A stretch of 64,000 bases of DNA from Dryomyza anilis. Its lineage: Eukaryota; Arthropoda; Insecta; Diptera; Dryomyzidae. Both the position numbers and the translations under genes were made by a program. The notes under the pieces are model-generated. The model did not search any database. It worked only from the letters and a program-made list of their open reading frames with translations, and was not told the origin of the DNA. Position 1 is the first letter of the stretch; each line of letters starts with the position of its first letter. The stretch spans positions 34,381,116-34,445,115 of the forward strand of contig OX638135.1 in assembly GCA_951804985.1 (NCBI GenBank). The letters run 5' to 3'. Shown here piece after piece: positions 34,301-45,287 of this stretch.

Positions 34301-36080
34301 AATTATTCCACTTTTCGGAGAGGACCGCCATCAAGTCACCTGTGGATCTGGTCCTACGGAAACCGTATTGTCGGTCACTGAGCAATTCGTTGTGCTCAAG
34401 ATAGTTCACAAAGTGGAAGTTAATTACGCTCTCCATTACCTTGGAGAGTGCAGAGCATATTGCAATGGGTCGGTAATTGGCAGGGTTCGTGGCCTCGCCC
34501 TTTTTCGGAACTGGCTGGACATTGGCAACCTTCCAACAAGATGGAAAAACTCCTGTCGTGTAGGAGATGTTGAAAAGGTTACGCAACGGACAAGCCAGCG
34601 TTGACGCGCACTTCTTCAACACATGGGCAGATATGCCATCTGACCCAGAGGCTTTGTTAATGTTGAGGTTTGCTAAAACCTTTTTAACTGCCGGAGTTCG
34701 AAAATGTATCTCCGGCATTGCAGAAGAAACAAAATCTACGACGGGCAGTGGTTGATTACTATCTGGGAGCGTTGAATTATTTGCAAATAATTCTGCCAAG
34801 AGATTAGCTTTATCAACCGGGTCAGTGAAGGTCTGGCCATTCATACTAAGAGTTGGAGTAGACGATGTCGTCTGATTCTTCACCCTTTTTACAAATGACC
34901 AGAAATTTTTACTACCCCTGTGATAGAGTAGGACCTGTTTGCGCGCGGTTTGTTCGTGAAGAAACTTTTCGCGCGAAATCACGGCATTACAGCGATTCCT
35001 AGCCTGTATACGAAGTCTTTCAGTATCAGCATTCTTGTTAGAACGCCAAGTCTGAAAGGCTTCCTCTTTCGACCTGACTGCAATCCTGCAAGTCTCATTA
35101 AACCAAGAGTGGTCCTTAGGTTTAATGCTAATTTTTTTAGAAGGTATGAAGGACCGCATAACTAATAAAATAATATTTTGTACCATTAAAGCCGCAGCAT
35201 TTATGTCTCTGTCAGAAAAACACAATTTCCAATTAAAGTTGCGAAAAAAATCATTTAACGCAACCCAATTTGCTTTTTCGTAAAGCCATACATTCCTCTT
35301 CGCGGCTTTAATCGAAGAGGCGCGTAAACTAGAATACGAAAACTTAGCGGAAACAGTACAGTGGTTGGAATTACCAAGAGGTGCAAGGACTTTTACATAA
35401 TATTTTTGATGATGTGAAGTCAGAAAAAGGTCTCGGACTTTTGGGCTTTGCTCGCCGACGAGTGGAATATACGTCGGCTCCTTCACCATTTGTTGTTGGT
35501 TGCACTCGGCAAAAAGCTCAACATAGCAACCCTCCTGTGTTGATAGACCCGAGTGGCTCAACCAAGTGGCGTTGTGCACATTAAAATCGTCGGCAACAAC
35601 AATTTCACTGCCTGGAAATTGCTCCAATATATTTGAGATCGAATTAGATAAGGCATCCAGCTTATTACAGGTGGAAACCCTATCTAAATTCGGACTCCTA
35701 TACAGAAAGCACAAGTGCATGATGACAAGAGACGACACGACACGTCCGTCCCCCATAAGTGCGTTGACGCTACTCCAACTGGAGAATGCTGCACTAACTG
35801 CTCGTACGCTCTGCCCAATGATGTCGATATCATCAGCGTACCCGAGCAGCATGGAACTCTTGTTGAAGATAGTGCCATTGTGATGCAGTTGTGCAGGTCT
35901 TACAATCTTCTCCATTTTTAGGTTGAAGAAGTCACACGATAGGGAATCGCCTTGTTTGAAACCTCGTTCGGTATTAAACGTATCGGTAAGGTTGTTACCA
36001 ATTCTCACTGAGCAACGTGTGTCGCTCAGGGTCATCCTGCAAAGCCTTATAAGTTTCGCAGGTATACCGAACTCAGACAT
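34158..36080 (-). pseudogene. 640-codon chimeric open frame: RTE RT joined to inner-LINE endonuclease-RT
   Basis: Residues 1-100 are RTE reverse transcriptase: MSEFGIPAKLIRLCRMTLSD, RGFKQGDSLSCDFFN and LLGYADDIDIIG (catalytic YADD). Around residues 101-130 (35775-35690) the sequence switches to the inner LINE: YRSPN, PGSEIVVADDFNVHNATWL (endonuclease; the usual GDFN is DDFN), a DLFLTS and PLGNSNHC block (conserved endonuclease Ser-(D/N)-His), a basic linker, then RT motifs KASGSDGISAHVLKKCAS and PANYRPIAICSALSKV, and YGFRRTRSTGDL. Residues after about 594 are frame-shifted. The open frame exists only because the insertion happened to keep phase; no biological product is implied. Confidence 0.85.
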
Positions 36081-36999
36081 GGTGGTGTATAGGCTACTTC
36101 TTATCGGACTGTCGAAGGCAGCTTTTGTAGTCGAGGAAGAGGTGGTGGGAGTCGATCTGCCTCTCTTTGGTCTTTTCCAGGATTTGGCGCAATGTGAAAA
36201 TCGGTTCTATGGTGGACTTGCCAGGTCTGAAGCCGCACTGATAAGATCCAATCAGTCTGTTGACGATGGGCTTCAGTCTTTTACATAATACGCTCGTTAG
36301 AACTTTATACGCTATGCTGAGGAGACTTATCCCACGGTAGTTGGCGCGTATTGGGGGATCCCCCTTCTTAAGGATTGGGCAGAGAATACTGAGATTCCAT
36401 TCGCTAGGCATGCTTTCTTCTGACCATATTCTGCTGACATTATGGTGCATGCTAGTTATGAGCTCATCGCCTCCGGTCTTAAACAACTCAGCAGGCAGAC
36501 CATCCGATCCTGCGGCTTTGTTATTTTTCAGCCTGTTGATGGCTGTGCAGACCTCATGACGGTCAGGCGGCGGTATGTCAACTCCGTCGTCAGCAACTGG
36601 GATTGTCAAGCTTTCTTCTCTATTAGCGGAATAGTTGTCATCATCGCCTGTTAGAAGATCAGAGAAGTGCTTTCTCCATAATCTCAGTGTACCCTGGACA
36701 TCTGTTACTAGATTCCCGTCATCGTCCTGACCGGAAAGGGGTCCGGTCTTTTAAACCTCCGGTCAGGCGTCTTATCTCCTGAAAGAATTTTCGAGCCTCG
36801 TACCTGTCGCCATGCATCTCAATATCCTCACACTCGCGTCTTTCTAATTATCTTTTCTTGCGCCTAAAGAGGTGTCTCTCCTCCTTCCTCTTCTCTTTGT
36901 ATCGCTCCTACGCGGCTCGTGTAACTACCGACTGCAGGGTGGCTCTATATGCAGCGTCTTTCTCTACAATGACTGCCCGACACTCTTCGTTATTCCGCC
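35776..36999 (-). pseudogene. RTE LINE: linker and reverse transcriptase N-terminal half
   Basis: From 36999 downwards: NNEECRAVIVEKDAAYRATLQ, the basic ERYKEKRKEERHLFRRKK helix, and CEDIEMHGDRYEARKFFQEI with a frame change near 36750. The open frame 36609-36094 follows with NNKAAGSDGLPAELFKTGG, PSEWNLSILCPILKKGD, RANYRGISLLSIAYKVL, YQCGFRPGKSTIEPIF and HHLFLDYK. A single-base insertion near 36120 shifts the frame; in the next frame AAFDSPIRSSLYTT leads into the 36080 frame, preserving the catalytic motif A region (DYKAAFDS). Typical RTE RT. Confidence 0.85.
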
Positions 37000-37916
37000 A
37001 GTGTTGCCAGTTTAGCCTTTTTAAAACTAGATTTTGCTTTTTATTTTTGTGTTTAGCTTTAAATTTTTGGGGCTAATTTATTTAGCCTTTTTTAGCCTTT
37101 TTCAAATAAGCAAAATCTTAATAAAATTTAGTAAATAATGGAAATTTCCATAAAATAGTGTGTCTTAATTTGAAATATTGTTTAAAATACAACCGTGATT
37201 TTGTATAAAATTTAGTTTTTCTTCGAGTATCCTAAAATTAAGAACAACCTGATATCAACAGTATTGATTTTCGATGATCGTGGTAGAATTTTAAATATAT
37301 TGAAAAATGTTCAGATATAAAGTTTAAATTAGATGGTTGCGGTTACAACAACGCCTTTTATAAGACCAATGCGGACCATGAAGAATTCCTATATTTTTGT
37401 CAAGTGCATTGTAGACGAAAAAGCCTTCCTAAATGAGTTTAGCAATTATGATCTAAAAATGTTAGATTTTCTTTCCATTAAATTTTCCAGAAATACATAT
37501 TTATAAATACATGTCCAATTAAAAACATTTTTTTTTTATTTCCAAAAATATAGAAATATCTTATAAATTAGTATTGGAATCTTAATTCACAGTTTTGAAA
37601 AGTATAAAAGCAGAGTAGAAGCAAGTAAAACAACTAGCCATTATTCGAGCAGGTTCCTTAAATTGTAGATGGATTTAGGTGATTTTTTGAAAATATATTG
37701 AAAATTTGATAGATTATTAAAAATTAATAGTACGGACTAATTGTACTGACTTTTAGGTGTAATTTTGAAAATTAATTGACTATTTACTGACAAATAAAAA
37801 ATGTTTATGGAATCTTTAAAAATTTTATTGAAATATTAAAAATTAAAAGCATTTTTAAATTATCAACAAATTTTGACATTGGAAATTTATTGTATATTTT
37901 GATAAACTTACATTTA
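37000..37916. other. AT-rich insert replacing the RTE endonuclease C-terminus
   Basis: About 917 bp between NNEEC (36999) and GCGSIN (37917). It begins at CCAGTGTTGCCAGTTTAGCC and contains TTTAGCC repeats (37010-37100); the rest is AT-rich without domains. About 500 bp of LINE coding sequence expected here (second half of the endonuclease) is missing. I cannot identify the inserted DNA. Confidence 0.5.
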
Positions 37917-38400
37917 TTTATTGACCCACAACCAATTTCATGCCTCTCCGCATTGCAGCTGTAGTAAATGTCAAAGGATGCCTGTTTAGAGCAGCCCTGT
38001 CCTGTCCATCGCATTTCCTGGATTTCGGTGATGTCAGCCTTGTATTTTTCGGGGACATCAACCAGCTGGATAGTGGCACCTTCCCTATAAAGGGTTCGGA
38101 CATTCCAGGTGCATATCCGTAAATCATGGTCCTTTATACGTTTGCGTAGGTTGTCATCGTGTTTTCGGGTCGTTATCCGAGACATTTTTTCTGTTTTCGT
38201 TTAATCAGCTTTTTTATATGGCGGGTCACAAGCCCAACGCACATCCCCCGTTTTGGAGGGCCAATATCCCTGACTCGTTTGTCCCCGACCAAACCTCCCA
38301 CCGGGATTGAAACCCGATCTTCAGCTGGTTGCTCGGGTGAACGGGTTGTTCACCAACGCGAAGGTGACTAGGAATTGTGTAGGAGAAGCTATGGCAACTA
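37917..38400 (-). pseudogene. RTE LINE: AP endonuclease N-terminus and 5' leader
   Basis: The frame opens at 38185 (MSRITTRKHDDNLRKRIKDH). LRICTWNVRTLYREG has the endonuclease Asn; DITEIQEMRWTGQG the catalytic Glu region; then FDIYYSCNAERHEIGCG, at which point (residue 90, base 37916) RTE homology stops. This domain nicks target DNA in LINE retrotransposition. 38186-38400 is non-coding and GC-richer, likely the element's 5' part, with CCGGGATTGAAACCCGATCT complement-type motifs. Together with 35776-36999 and 32620-33209 it makes one broken RTE copy. Confidence 0.85.
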
Positions 38401-38820
38401 ACAGAAGTCAGTTACTGGCTTGCGCGTGCACTACACCATTCTGAACCCACATTTTATTTCATTTTCAGGATTTTTTTTCAAAAATATTAAAATATTTTTC
38501 TATGCAAAAATACTACTTTTTGAACTGACACAACTGATATGTTTCACTGAAAACATATTTATATTCAGGTCGTTCAAAATCATGTTTTATTTTGAACATA
38601 TTTATGTTTCGGTTCAAATATTTTTTTTATTTGGATGTAGTAATTATTATGTTTCCATTAAAACACACTCCATTTTAAGTGGCAACATTAAAATGTTTCC
38701 GGGATATTATAATGTAAGTCGGAGCTCATTACAACACTGTTCAAGTCTCAATACAACCCTGTTTACAAAAGATTTATCAGTCAATTATATATTATGTTTA
38801 CATAAAATTCAAAATTTGTA
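38401..38820. other. AT-rich stretch, nothing recognised
   Basis: A 133-codon frame (38420-38821) is low-complexity and without recognisable domain; probably incidental. Confidence 0.45.
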
Positions 38821-39130
38821 GCCGCGGTAGCTCAGTGGTTAGTTCTTTGGACTGCGAGCCGAAAGGCCCCGGTTCAAGCCTGGACTGGGGCTAACAACAT
38901 CTTTTCATAGAAACATTTTTCTATACCGCGCTACCTCTCGGCAGTAAATGGCAAATCTACGAGAGTAAAACATTGCCTATGAAAAGCTCTCACCCGCCGT
39001 TCGGATTCGGCAATAAACTGTAGGACCCACCACTTTGAGTACAAATATAACACGCACAGATCAAAATGGTGAGAGAGCTCGGCCGAAGTTCTATAAGGGA
39101 CTGTAGCGTCAAACTATTATTATTATTATA
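38821..39130 (+). mobile_element. tRNA-derived SINE, family 1, best-preserved copy
   Basis: Head GCCGCGGTAGCTCAGTGGTT holds a good A box (TAGCTCAGTGG). GGTTCAAGCCT, 40 bp on, is a B box. The body includes CTACCTCTCGGCAGTAAATG and GGTGAGAGAGCTCGGCCGA, and the tail is (ATT)n at 39112-39126. ATAAAATTCAAAA (left, about 38801) and ATAAAATTCTAAA (right, about 39125) may be the target duplication. Pol III promoter and tail are consistent with LINE-dependent mobilisation; the partner is not identifiable here. Confidence 0.88.
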
Positions 39131-39217
39131 AAATTCTAAACATACATGTTAATGGCTGCAAAATTATGTTTTGCAGAGCCCTTTTTTTGCAGCCTTTAAT
39201 TTCTGAAACTAATGTGA

Positions 39218-39806
39218 AACCAGTTGGGAAGGTTAGATTACATGGAAATTTTAAATTTGGTGTTATTATGATTGTTAGATTTAAAAAAATAAATGTCAAT
39301 CGCTGAAGAATTTCCATTCATTTGATACCCATATTTACAAATGGGTAGGTGTACCGATTTCGATATTTTTTTTGGGAACCACAAGTCGTATCTGCGGAAA
39401 ATTTGATTTTCGTGTATTTGAGCATGACTTCAATATATTTGACCAAAAAAGTTTATCTAAGCACGTATACAGTAAAATTGATCTGTAGATGTAAATTTAA
39501 TATGAGGTACTTGAATATAAATGGTCAGATCACAGTTCAGAATAGACCGATTTGCACATTTTTTTCGCACATACAGCACGAAGGTATATAAGTAATCTAA
39601 ATTGTGTTTATTTCATTTATCTAACTCTTCAATTGTTTAAGTAGTAGGGATTTCAACAGACAGACGGACATCGCTAAATCGACTCAGGAGGTATTGCTGA
39701 TCAAGAATATATATACTTTTCCATACCGGAGATACTTCCTTTTGGGTGTTACAAACGGCGTACCAAATTGAACGTACCCTTTCACTCTTAGTGTAGGGTA
39801 TAAAAA
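39218..39806 (+). mobile_element. mini-me/DINE-like element
   Basis: From AACCAGTTGGGAAGGTTAGA to GTGTAGGGTATAAAAA. Includes a short (GACA)-type stretch (TTTCAACAGACAGACGGACA), ATCGCTAAATCGACTCAGGA, TGATCAAGAATATATATACT and TACAAACGGCGTACCAAA, the conserved core of this Dipteran repeat. No coding content. About 30% shorter than the 50126 copy. Confidence 0.82.
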
Positions 39807-41840
39807 GCATAGTACATATCGACGCCTCTTACGAAAACCGACACGTTTCAAATGTTTGTATGGAAATTGTCAAAACAATCGTCTTGTATATTTTGATCTG
39901 TAAATACAATAGCCTCAACTGACGTTTAAAACTGAAATTTCGGTATTGCTGTTTTGCTGAAATTATCGCATATTACTGTACAATCGTAAACCAAAAATTT
40001 GTGTAGTACTGAGACTCAATATTTTCGTACAAAACGATAATTATCGTACGCAAGGCAACACTGTGGCTAAGTAGCAGATTTAATAAAAATGTTTTTTTTT
40101 AATATATTTTGTATTCAATTTGTAATTTAAAATACCAAGACTCACAGAAGTCGAACATATTACAAGAAAAATTACAGAAACATGATAATATTTATATACA
40201 GTGATGAAGTGGAAAAAGCAAAACAAGCCAGAATGTTTCGGACGGAAGGAAAATTTATTGGTTAGATGACAGAGGTGGCAGATCATTTTTCGAATTTTTA
40301 TTCATTCAATATAAAATATATTTAAAAGTAATGGTACTTTTAACTTAACTTATTTGGGAAATTCTGGTAGACAAAATTCATTCCGAGTGGCAACAGTGGT
40401 CACAACAAGTTTTACGATTATATCAAAGTGGGCGGGGCAAAAAGGTGTAATGTATGACTGAAATTTAAAAAAAAAAATGTGACGTCAAGGTCACGTGGTA
40501 TCCCTTAAAATCAAAAACCTAATCTTTTTTTAATCTTAATTTCCTGGAACATGGGAGTGAAAAAAATAAATTTGAAAAAAACTTTAAATCCCTTATCTCC
40601 ACATCCATTAAAAAAAAAGATCGAAATAATCGAGAAATAATTTTAAACAGTTATTAAAATTATTATCATTATCATATTACCTCACAGAACATATTTTATG
40701 ATAATATTTCAAAACATAATATTTTTTCTTTTATTTCAACCACCAAGTCACAATACTCGCCACTGCCCAGTAGAAATTTTGGTGGGGCCATGCTGATGAA
40801 CTGATCGTGTCATTATTTGAGATGATCGGGATATGACGAGGTCCAAACTAGGTATCCCGATCCCAGTGTCCCGATCCCAGTGTCCCGATCATGTACTCAC
40901 CTCATGCCATGATCATGTGCTGATCGGGTAATTCCCCATTTCATTATTTACCCCACCATTGTTTTGCCAGAGCCCGAGCATAAAAATGTTTTCATTATTA
41001 AAACCCTTCAAATACCCTATGAAATAAAATCTAGTTTTAAATGTAATACAGGTATTTAATATAATATACACAAAGTGTTTTAAAAATATTACATATTTAA
41101 ATATATAAGAAATGGTATATAACATTTATCAGAATATATCAACAAAATATTGATGTACATATGAAAATTACAACATAATATCAAAAATAAATTTATCAGT
41201 CTAAGCTTGGTTATCACTGTCATTTTGTGGCATATTTACATTACTGTTTTATTTACATTATTATTACGCCGCAGAAACTATACAAAATTAAAATGTTAAT
41301 TAAACATGTTAAACTAAATCGAAATGCAAACATTTTAGCACTTTTTTAAACTTTGGCATTGACTAAAACCAACAAATTTGTGAAATTTTCGAACATGAAA
41401 CTGATACAAAATGATATAGTTAGCGTATTTACAGTTTCGCGGTAATGGTACAACATTGTATCAATAAGCCAATTAACTGTGAACACCACCTTTGATGAAT
41501 CTTATAAATTTTAGGATTTTTTCAAATTATCAAAAATATGACTCGAGTTATGAATAAAAACAAACAAATTTACATTTTATGCGTACTATTTATTTTCAAT
41601 TTCAAAATTTATCCTCATTTCACAAAATTCTACACCAGAAAACATGCCTCAGGGATACTGGATGCAAAAACAAATTGATGTTGTCGTATATATACTACAT
41701 GAAACGCATACCACACTAAATGACGACGAACTGTGAATATGCTACGCTAAGTGAAAAGCAAGCTTAATGATTGCGTCACAATCTCGCCATGCTGACAGAG
41801 AGCTGTAACTCGATGGCGGCGGCTCTGTCCGCATACTTAC
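39807..41840. other. AT-rich region, nothing coding recognised
   Basis: Contains a short direct repeat TCCCGATCCCAGTG (x2-3) at 40856-40895 and the inverted motif CATGATCATG at 40909. Otherwise only short frames. Confidence 0.45.
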
Positions 41841-42065
41841 TTGACCACTAACGCGTTGGTGCAACGTAGTTGCAGGTGCCTCTGACAGTAGAATCTCCAA
41901 CTATCTGTTCAACGTGCAACACCGAGATGTGCGATGATATGGCCAAATGTCGCTCGGAGATCATACGCAACAGTGTCGTTTTGCCCAGACCATTGCGACT
42001 GACCAGTCCATAGCGACGTCCGAAGGACAGGAACACATTGGCGTTTTGCAGCAACACTCCACAAA
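41841..42065 (-). pseudogene. ABCF3 (GCN20-like) ATPase exon fragment
   Basis: The frame reads VLLQNANVFLSFGRRYGLVS, RNGLGKTTLLRMISERHLAI and SSHISVLHVEQIVGDST, closely following the first nucleotide-binding domain of ABCF3, a cytosolic translation/stress ATPase without membrane segments. The Walker A motif normally reads GRNGLGKTT; here the first Gly is Ser. On the minus strand the fragment is preceded by TTTTTAG (acceptor-like) and followed by GTAAGT (donor-like, 41840-41835), giving an apparent 225-nt exon. After GDST the match fades (VRGTCNYVAPTR) and a TAG stop falls three codons before the donor. No neighbouring ABCF3 exons are visible. Likely a duplicated or transposon-captured exon now decaying; a remnant of a split gene cannot be excluded. 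Confidence 0.68.
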
Positions 42066-43120
42066 CTAAAAATCCACATTTAAAATATTTTAATAGATTG
42101 CAATAGTTTTTAATAACTATTGCAATTTAACATTTTGCGTGAATTTTATTTGTATTGTGTTTTTTAATTCATTTAAGTGTTTAAAATGTAAAATATTATT
42201 CATTTTTTTTTAAATCATTTAACAAATAAACATAATTTTATTAGCCAGAGTTATAAAAATTGGAAATAATACAATTCAGAAACAAAACGTACATTTCTAC
42301 AAACAAATAAAAGAAAGTATTCAGTACGAACTGTAAAGTATGTCGTACTGCGAACTACTGAAAGTGACAGAAGAAACATATGTTTTTAATTTTTGATGTC
42401 AATAACCTTTAGATATTAACGCTTAATATATGCATTTTTTAACATAAATATGCATATTTAGCCTGGTTGTTGTCTACTACCATTTCGTTTAATTATCGCA
42501 GTACGGTTGTGTTGACGTCATGGAAAAGCATCATTGAGACGCAACGTACGATTTAACAAAATGCTTTTTGTTCTGGATTGTAACACAAGGCCGTTTTTAA
42601 TAAAAAAAAACAACACATACATTTTTTAAGAACAGTTGTTTTTAATTTAAATTATGTTTAATTTGAATAGTCATTAAGAATATAGACACATAAATTAATT
42701 CATATTATGGAACTGTTTCGTCGGGGATTATAGCTAAATTTATGTATATGTTTTATAAAATTATTAGCTGTAAAATTCGAGTGCTCAAATGTGCGTTTTA
42801 GTCTGGTCGGGTGGCCGGCTTACGTCCGATTTGCAGCAGATATGTGCAAATTCAGAAAACCTTTAACATTTGGGGTTGACAAAATTTTACAACAAAATTT
42901 GTGGGCACATCTTAGCGCGTTTGGTTTATAGGCCCTTATGTAATATAAATCCGTTCGCGTGCTTCACTTTTAATAAAAGCCGTCAAAGGTAGAGGTCGGT
43001 AACGCTATATAGGTTCAAAATTCTAAAGAGTTGTTTATTTATAAAATATTTATTAATTAAATTAAGTGAAATTATATTTTGAAGGCATAATATTTCTATA
43101 TATTTCAGTTTAATATCATA
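42066..43120. other. AT-rich region, nothing recognised
   Basis: No frames or repeats that I can assign. Confidence 0.45.
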
Positions 43121-43336
43121 AAGGGTTTTTCAATAAGAGCGCTACAAAAAAAGATATACGAGCCAGCAACAAGTCGAAATTATTAAAATTTACTACCGAA
43201 TTCGAATTCGTATATCTTTCCATCATGAAATGGCAAACCTTACTGAAGAGAAATGTCAAAAGAACGGCCAGAAATATGGCGTCATTTGCTGTCCCTGTTG
43301 CTCTACTTTTGTAGCGTCCCTGTTAAAAAAACCCTT
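43121..43336. mobile_element. Short MITE with mariner-like inverted ends (216 bp)
   Basis: Ends AAGGGTTTTTCAATAAGAGC and, in inverse, AAGGGTTTTTTTAACAGGGA share about 22 of 30 bases including CGCTACAAAA. TA dinucleotides adjoin both ends (CATA / ATAA). Internal sequence has a central palindrome (CCGAATTCGAATTCG) and no coding capacity. Confidence 0.65.
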
Positions 43337-44325
43337 ATAATTAAGTATATACCGAAAAATTATTTTGAAGAAATTATGATTTTTTGAACATTTTGAAATT
43401 TAAAGTGCTCGTATATTTTTAATACTAGGGGCACATTCAAGTGACATACCTTAAAATCACTGATATTGCATTATATTGCAATGATAAAAATCAAACCAAT
43501 AATTCCTCATAAGCCGCTCCTCACACGTTTTTCAGCGCACATACTTTGGAATAGATTCTGTTATATTATAAATTATAAAGTGGAATTATTTTTGATGATA
43601 AAATTTAACATAATGTATCAAATACAGTTTTATCGGCCACATTGAAATGATATCTAAAATTTATTTTGATGAAATGGTGATTATTTTTACAATTAAGCCT
43701 AAAATTTACATTTGAAGTGATCCTGTATTTTTAGGGGCAAATTCACGCGACATATCTTAAATCTTTGTTCTTGTAATAACAGTTCAAAAAAGTTCAAAAT
43801 TTCTAATTAGTGATTTCTTGAAAACCGCGCTTGACAGAGTCGATAATATGTCAAAAAAACATGGTTCTACCATATGTTGAAATTTTGTTTTCTCAATAAA
43901 AAATAATGGACCAATAATACTGAAGCGGCATTATATTTTTAAATTAACTCTTATAGAATTCAGTTATGGGGTAAATCAAGCTCAAGCAATCTTAAACTCA
44001 TACAAAGGGCTCAGTCTAAAATTCTTAGAACGTTAACAGGAGCTCCATGGTATATCAGAAATTAAAATATTCACAGATACCTGAAGAATGATAAGTGAAT
44101 AATTTATACTTATGAAGCTAAATTATCAACAAAAATTGTTAAATCATCCATATCCGTTGGCACGATCGTTGATAAATAACTCAAATACAACCCGACTTCG
44201 AAGGATGTTGCAGTGATCACGACCAAACAAGTCTTGCCACAAAAAAAAAATTACATACATGTCCCACAAAATATGGTTGTTTAGATATCATGGACCTCGA
44301 AAGTATAACCAACGGAATGGGGAAA
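43337..44325. other. AT-rich region, nothing recognised
   Basis: GGGGCA(A/C)ATTCA recurs at 43430 and 43733 with similar flanking text (GTGCTCGTATTTTTA / GTGATCCTGTATTTTTA), a diverged ~300-bp direct duplication. Near 43963-44050 one frame hints at LINE-like sequence (LLWGKSSSSSNLKLIQRAQS) but is too short to assign. Confidence 0.4.
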
Positions 44326-44930
44326 TGGTGAGCCTAGACCTCGCCCGTCTTGACCAGTGTCAGAGAGCATAGACCTCGTCCATCTGAGCCCCTGCTCTCC
44401 CCTCCCTTCTTCATTCTCCATTAATCAGCAGGCGGGGGTAATGGTGAGCCGAGACCTCTGGGCCACCCAGAGCTGAAAGCATAGACCTTGTCCGTATGCG
44501 CCTCTGCTCCCCCCTTTATTTTTTTACCGCATTCACCATCAAGGCATCATCGCAACCAACAGAATGAGGTAAATGGTGAACCTAGACTTCGCTCGTCTGG
44601 GCCACCCAGAACAGGGAGTAAGACCTTGTCCGTCTGTGCCTCTGCTTTGCCCTTCAATCTACTCTCATCATCTCAATCACCAGGCGGGGTTAATGGTGAG
44701 CCTAGACCTCGCTCGTCTTGACCACACAGAGCAGGGAGCATAGACCTTGTCCGTCTGCGCCTCTGCTCTCCCCTTTATTTTTATTCCACCGCATTCATCA
44801 AGGCATCATCGCAACTAACAAAATGGGGTAATGGTGAGCCTAGACTTCGCTCATCTTGGCCACCTAAGTCATGGAGCATAGAACTCGTCCATCTGTGCCT
44901 CTGCTCTTCCCTTTATTCTCGCACTCACCG
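44326..44930. repeat. Minisatellite, ~115-140-bp period, five copies
   Basis: ATGGTGAGCCTAGACCTCGC-type starts occur at 44326, 44440, 44573, 44692 and 44831, each followed by GGCCACCCAGAGC, AGCATAGACCTTGTCC and TCTGC(G/C)CCTCTGCTC. GC-rich compared with the surroundings. The 77-codon frame across it is a repeat by-product. Confidence 0.88.
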
Positions 44931-44959
44931 CTACAATAAACACCGTCTTCACCAACAAA

Positions 44960-45138
44960 TAAAACAAAAATACAAAATAATTGTCCAAAATATACTTTAC
45001 ATTTTCACTTCATGTTTTCATTTTAATTTAAGTTTTGTTATTTGTCAATATGTGAAAATTATTTTTTCATTCTCGAAATAAATTTGTTTTAACTGGTTGG
45101 CTTCTGCCTTATTCTAATAATTTATAGTGTTTGCAATA
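44960..45138 (+). repeat. 5' LTR
   Basis: Aligned by eye to 46553-46733. The left limit is approximate because the first ~25 bp are diverged. Confidence 0.75.
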
Positions 45139-45287
45139 GGTTACGGGCCTTTACAGGAAGCAATAAGTTTTTTTTTTTTGAAGAGCGTTTTACCAGAATA
45201 ATTTTTTCGCTGAATCGAAATTGTTTGCTGTTTTTTTTTTAATATTGTGGACTGCAGATGTTTCCAAGTTTGCTGTTTAATATCGGA

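Larger units (their letters stand above)
33210..35775 (-). mobile_element. CR1/jockey-like LINE inserted into the RTE element, 5'-truncated
   Basis: A minus-strand poly(A) (T run at 33210-33225) marks the 3' end. Going upstream are a conserved C-terminal tail, RT and the second half of the AP endonuclease; the 5' part of the endonuclease and any ORF1 are absent, as usual for 5'-truncated LINE insertions. The RTE sequence resumes on both sides (AGAGTCCCGGCG at the 3' flank; a similar GGAGTCCG near 35696 may be a decayed target duplication). Clade assignment (CR1 or jockey group) is by eye. Confidence 0.8.

Noticed and set aside
38821..38892. A functional tRNA gene
   Set aside because: It has A and B boxes but mismatches in the expected anticodon stem, and it continues into a 240-bp repeated body with a tail: a SINE head.
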